The position numbers were made by a program, and so were the translations under genes. The notes beneath the pieces were generated by a model. It was given only the letters and a program-made list of their open reading frames with translations, had not been told where the DNA came from and searched no databases. A stretch of DNA of 64,000 nucleotides from Microbacterium sp. W4I4. Its GTDB lineage: Bacteria > Actinomycetota > Actinomycetes > Actinomycetales > Microbacteriaceae. Of the stretch, positions 60,445-64,000 are shown piece by piece; positions within the stretch are counted from its first letter, which is position 1, and each line of letters starts with the position of its first letter. Location: NCBI RefSeq assembly GCF_030816235.1, contig NZ_JAUSXT010000001.1:806001-870000 (forward strand). Direction: 5' to 3'.

Positions 60445-62322
60445 ATGACCGCTCTGCCCGCTCGCATCCGAGACCTCGCCGCCGATCCGTCGGCATCGTT
60501 CGTGCTGATCGCACGCGATGGCGAGGTCGAGCTGCTCACCGGCGACATCGCCGACGTCGAGATGCTCGCGGACATCCCTCTCGACGGGCCGGACGGCGCC
60601 CGCGAGGTGTTCGCGATGGTCCCGTATCACCAGGTGCGCGAGCGCGGTTTCGCCGCGCAGGACGACGGCACGCCGCTGCGCTGCCTGCTGGTCGACGAAC
60701 ACGAGAAGCTGGATGCCGCAGAGCTGATGGCCTCCCTCCCCTCCGACTCCATCGCTCTCACCGACGGCGGGTTCGACATCTCCGACGAGGACTACGCCGC
60801 GGTCGTGGAGCGCGTCATCGCCGAGGAGATCGGCCGGGGCGAGGGCGCGAACTTCGTCATCCGGCGCGACTACCGCGCCTCTTTCGACGCGGATGACCGC
60901 ACGGCGGCGCTGACGTGGTTCCGGGCGCTGCTCGAGCACGAGCGGGGCGCGTACTGGACGTTCGCGGTGATCACCCCGGGGCAGATCGCGGTCGGCGCGA
61001 GTCCCGAGGCGCACGTCGTCGCCCGCGAGGGCATCGTCACGATGAACCCCATCTCGGGTACCTTCCGCCACCCCGCCGGCGGCGCCACCGCCGAGTCACT
61101 GACCGAGTTCCTCTCCTCCACGAAGGAGACCGAGGAACTGTTCATGGTCGTCGACGAGGAACTGAAGATGATGAGCCAGGTGTGCTCCGACGGCGGGCGC
61201 ATCACGGGCCCGCATCTGAAGGAGATGTCCCGCCTCACCCACACCGAGTACATGCTGCGCGGGCGCAGCCGTCTCGACCCGCGCGACATCCTGCGCGAGA
61301 CGATGTTCGCCCCCACCGTGACCGGTTCGCCGATGCAGAACGCGTGCACCGTGATCGCCCGTCACGAGCGCGAGCCCCGCGGCTACTACTCCGGCGTCGC
61401 CGCACTGTTCACTCCCAATGACGAGGGCGGGCACGACCTGGACGCCCCCATCCTCATCCGCACGGTCTATCTCGACGAGGGTCGCCTGCGCGTGCCCGTC
61501 GGCGCCACCCTCGTGCGGCATTCCGACCCGGCCGGCGAGGTCAGCGAGACCCACGGCAAAGCGGCCGGCGTGCTCGGCGCGATCGGCGCGATCGAGCGCG
61601 ACCATGTCGCCGAGTCGCGCGATGACGACGCCCCCGCTCCAGCGAGGCTCGCGGACGATCCGGCCATCGCGGAGCTGCTGGCCTCCCGGAACACCCGTCT
61701 GGCCGATTTCTGGATGCAGCCGCAGGATTCCGCAGCCGCCGACCGCTTCCGCGGCACGCAGGCGCTGGTCGTCGACGCGGAGGACCGCTTCACGACAATG
61801 CTCGCCCACCAGCTGCGTCATCTCGGGCTCGACGTGCAGATCGTCGGGTGGAATGCGGTGACCGACGCGGCCATCGACGCCGCGGATCTCGTCGTCTCGG
61901 GTCCCGGCCCCGGCGACCCGAGGGATGCCTCATCCGCACGCATCGCACGCATGCAGCAGGTCGTCGCTCGGCGCCGCAGCGCCGGAGCACCCCTGCTGGC
62001 CGTATGTCTGAGCCACCAGATTCTCGCCGACGAGCTCGGCATCGACCTGGTGCCGCTGGACTCCCCGCATCAGGGCGTGCAGAAGGTGGTCACCGTGTTC
62101 GAGAACGACGCGTCGATCGGCTTCTACAACACCTTCACCGCCCGTGTCGCGCCCGGCACGACGCAGGTCGGCGACGCCGAGGTCTCGGCTGATGCCGCCA
62201 GCGGTGACGTGTACGCGCTCCGCGGCGAGCGCTTCGCATCGATCCAGGGCCACCTGGAATCGATCCTGTCGCGCGACGGCATCGCCACGCTGGAGCGGCT
62301 GACGGCGCACGCGCTGAGCTGA
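60445..62322 (+). CDS. Fused anthranilate synthase (TrpE-TrpG / PhzE-like)
   Basis: A 625-residue fusion. Residues 1-410 are the chorismate-binding component with MNPISGTFRHPAGG, ELFMVVDEELKMMSQVCSDGGRI and LKEMSRLTHTEYML, and GVAALF near the end. Residues 430-625 are a class I glutamine amidotransferase with the Cys in AVCLSHQILADELG and the His-Glu pair in IQGHLES. These motifs are closer to PhzE (aminodeoxyisochorismate synthase) than to standard TrpE. The Trp attenuator argues for anthranilate synthesis, as in the attenuated fused enzyme I recall from Streptomyces. It stands alone, away from other trp genes. Confidence 0.87.
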   Translation: MTALPARIRDLAADPSASFVLIARDGEVELLTGDIADVEMLADIPLDGPDGAREVFAMVPYHQVRERGFAAQDDGTPLRCLLVDEHEKLDAAELMASLPSDSIALTDGGFDISDEDYAAVVERVIAEEIGRGEGANFVIRRDYRASFDADDRTAALTWFRALLEHERGAYWTFAVITPGQIAVGASPEAHVVAREGIVTMNPISGTFRHPAGGATAESLTEFLSSTKETEELFMVVDEELKMMSQVCSDGGRITGPHLKEMSRLTHTEYMLRGRSRLDPRDILRETMFAPTVTGSPMQNACTVIARHEREPRGYYSGVAALFTPNDEGGHDLDAPILIRTVYLDEGRLRVPVGATLVRHSDPAGEVSETHGKAAGVLGAIGAIERDHVAESRDDDAPAPARLADDPAIAELLASRNTRLADFWMQPQDSAAADRFRGTQALVVDAEDRFTTMLAHQLRHLGLDVQIVGWNAVTDAAIDAADLVVSGPGPGDPRDASSARIARMQQVVARRRSAGAPLLAVCLSHQILADELGIDLVPLDSPHQGVQKVVTVFENDASIGFYNTFTARVAPGTTQVGDAEVSADAASGDVYALRGERFASIQGHLESILSRDGIATLERLTAHALS

Positions 62323-62336
62323 GGGCGGGTCGTGTG

Positions 62337-62356
62337 CGGCTGACCGGCGTCAGCCG
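62337..62356. terminator. Small hairpin between convergent trp and rseP genes
   Basis: CGGCTGAC (62337-62344), loop CGGC, GTCAGCCG (62349-62356). Short but perfectly paired; the rseP stop lies within its second arm. Confidence 0.5.
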
Positions 62357-63663
62357 AGCAGGTTCATGGGCTTGACGAGGTCGGCGATGATCAGCAGCGC
62401 CCCCATCGCGATCAGGAGCACGGCGACGACCACGGTGATCGGCACGAGCCGGGTGGCGTCGACGGGGGCGGGCTCCGGGCGTCCGGTGAGCTTGGCCCAC
62501 ATCCGCTTGATCCCCTCCCACAGCGCGACCACGACATGCCCGCCGTCGAGCGGAAGCAGCGGAATCAGGTTGAACACGAACAGCGCCACGTTCAGCGCCG
62601 CCAGCAGGTTCAGCAGCACCGCCACACGGTTCAGCACCGGAGCGTCCGCCGCCGCGACCTCACCGGCGATCCGGCCCACCCCGACGACGCTGAGCGGCCC
62701 GTTCGGGTCGCGTTCGGCCCCGGTCACCAGCGAGACGCCGACGTTCCACAGCTTGACGGGCAGGTTGATGATCAGCGAGGTCACTCCCCCGACCTGCTGC
62801 ATCGTCATCTCGGCGCCGGTGCCCAGCGGCTGCCTGGCGTACTCGTACTGCGCCGTGATTCCGGCGTAGCCCACGCTGTGCGTGACGGGTGCACCCGCCT
62901 TGTCCAGCACTGCCCTGCCGTTCGCATCGACCTCGCCGCGCTGGGCGACCACAGGCGTCAGGTGCAGGGTGACGTCCTGGCCGTCGCGGCCGACCACGAC
63001 GTCCAGACTGCGCCCGGGCGAGTCCTGGATGATCTGCGATGCCTCGGCGAACGTGGTGACAGCGGTGCCGCCCACACTGATCAGCGTGTCGCCCGGCTTG
63101 AAGCCGGCCTCGGCGGCCGGTGCGACCGGATCCGACGGGGTGCAGTCGTTCTGGGTCACGCCGGCCGGCACCACGCAGGCGCTGACCGAGGAGATGGTGG
63201 TGCTGGCCTGCTGGATGCCGATGCCCGAGGCCATCAGCGTGAACAGCAGCAGCGCCAGGACGAGGTTCATCACCGGGCCGCCGAGCATCACGATGATGCG
63301 CTTGTACACCGGCAGCCGGTAGAAGACCCGCTCCTCGGCGCCTTCGGCGATGGTCTCGTCGTTCGCGGTTCGGGCGTCCTGCACCAGCGAGGCGAAGACT
63401 CCGGTGGCGGGACCGGTGCGACTCGAGGGCGGGTACATGCCCGACATGGAGATGAAACCGCCGACCGGGAGCGCCTTGAACCCGTACTCGGTCTCTCCGA
63501 TGCGCTTGGACCACAGCCGGGGGCCGAAGCCGATCATGTACTGGCCGACGCGCACGCCGAACAGCTTGGCCGGCACCAGATGGCCCACCTCGTGCAACCC
63601 GATCGACACGCCGAGCCCGACGAGCATGAACAGGATGCCGCCCACGTACAGCAGAATCTCCAC
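62350..63663 (-). CDS. rseP: Site-2 protease, M50 family (RseP/RIP)
   Basis: A 437-residue intramembrane zinc metalloprotease that cuts anti-sigma factors and other membrane proteins. The HExxH motif is in GLHEVGHLVPAK (about 22-33), the third ligand Asp in LIPLLPLDGGHV near the C-terminus, and a PDZ domain lies between (GFKPGDTLISVGGTAVTTF, about 190-208). Four membrane segments. GTG start at 63663. In related genomes it sits between dxr and ispG; here the fused anthranilate synthase gene is inserted on the opposite strand. Confidence 0.94.
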   Translation of the reverse strand: MEILLYVGGILFMLVGLGVSIGLHEVGHLVPAKLFGVRVGQYMIGFGPRLWSKRIGETEYGFKALPVGGFISMSGMYPPSSRTGPATGVFASLVQDARTANDETIAEGAEERVFYRLPVYKRIIVMLGGPVMNLVLALLLFTLMASGIGIQQASTTISSVSACVVPAGVTQNDCTPSDPVAPAAEAGFKPGDTLISVGGTAVTTFAEASQIIQDSPGRSLDVVVGRDGQDVTLHLTPVVAQRGEVDANGRAVLDKAGAPVTHSVGYAGITAQYEYARQPLGTGAEMTMQQVGGVTSLIINLPVKLWNVGVSLVTGAERDPNGPLSVVGVGRIAGEVAAADAPVLNRVAVLLNLLAALNVALFVFNLIPLLPLDGGHVVVALWEGIKRMWAKLTGRPEPAPVDATRLVPITVVVAVLLIAMGALLIIADLVKPMNLLG

Positions 63664-63723
63664 CCGATCACGCTAGTGCCTGCTCCTACGAATCCGCCGT
63701 CCGCCCCCGATAGGCTGGGAAGC

Positions 63724-64000
63724 GTGTCGATCCGCCAGCTGCGTCTCCTGCGCGGCGCCTCGGCATCCACCGTCGCCACGATGATCGCCGCGCTGTCGCA
63801 CACCTTCGGCGGCGGCTCCGTTCCGCATCCGCTGCTCATGCTCACCGTGTCTGTGCTGCTGACTCCGGTCGCCGCTCTCCTGGTGGGCGCCCGCGTGCGA
63901 CTGCCGGGGCTTGCCGCAGCGGTCACCGCGACACAGGTGGTCTTCCACGGCCTCTTCGAGGTGGTGGGCGGGATCACTCCCACCGGCCAGGCCCTGGGGC
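63724..64000 (+). CDS. Membrane protein, N-terminal part (runs off window)
   Basis: Starts GTG at 63724, reading MSIRQLRLLRGASASTVATM, and stays open to the window end (92 codons). Two or three hydrophobic segments are visible (LLMLTVSVLLTPVAALLVGA; the LPGLAAAVTATQVVFHGLFEV stretch). I know similar short membrane proteins in actinobacteria without function. It is divergent from rseP by 60 bp. Confidence 0.6.
   Translation, partial: MSIRQLRLLRGASASTVATMIAALSHTFGGGSVPHPLLMLTVSVLLTPVAALLVGARVRLPGLAAAVTATQVVFHGLFEVVGGITPTGQALG

Overview
The window looks like chromosomal DNA from a high-GC actinobacterium, most likely a Microbacteriaceae member such as Microbacterium. I infer this from about 70% GC by eye, GTG starts with GGAGG-type ribosome sites, short hairpin terminators, and family content (thioredoxin plus DUF4395 pair, DUF5302, CE1758/CE1759-type flavin pair, fused attenuated anthranilate synthase). 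I found no rRNA, tRNA, CRISPR array, insertion sequence or prophage, and no gene-free stretch over about 300 bp except the trp leader region (60134-60444).

A housekeeping skeleton runs on the minus strand in the order also known from Streptomyces: rseP, ispG, proS, nusA, ylxR, infB, rbfA, truB, ribF, rpsO, pnp, dapB, thyA. It covers translation start and elongation, ribosome maturation, RNA decay, isoprenoid and lysine precursors and dTMP synthesis. It is interrupted by accessory blocks on both strands. The expected rimP before nusA is absent.

Layout from left to right. 1-5 kb: thyA (partial), membrane thioredoxin plus DUF4395, OsmC, dapB, a phosphatase, and an aldo/keto reductase-like protein that lost its whole catalytic tetrad. 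5-10.5 kb: pnp, a glycosyltransferase fused to an SGNH hydrolase, DedA, DUF5302. 10.5-19.8 kb: oxidoreductases, an acyltransferase, a 2OG dioxygenase, a membrane protein with its winged-helix regulator, rpsO, an exporter, YceI, FKBP. 19.9-25.6 kb: a polyamine-type ABC importer with a divergent GntR regulator and a soluble Cache sensor protein. 25.7-34.7 kb: PrsW, a FAH hydrolase, aspartase, a phosphodiesterase, a phosphate transporter, oligopeptidase B. 35-40.6 kb: a nuclease-like gene bracketed by palindromes, pfkA, a SNF2 helicase, ribF. 40.6-53 kb: truB, mutY, rbfA-infB-ylxR-nusA, PhoX, LOG, proS. 53-64 kb: a PEP-mutase-like enzyme, RNB nuclease, a kinase-fold protein, hydrolases, an AlaX-like protein, frameshifted ispG, the trp attenuator with fused anthranilate synthase, rseP.

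Main signals for follow-up: the nuclease-like gene inside a cluster of six GTCCCAG half-sites (34743-36049); a one-base frameshift in ispG, normally an essential gene; a trp attenuator whose leader peptide may be leaderless; PHO-box-like 11-bp repeats before the phosphate transporter and PhoX; a 14-bp inverted repeat whose inner arm begins at the proS start codon; and a GT4-SGNH fusion.
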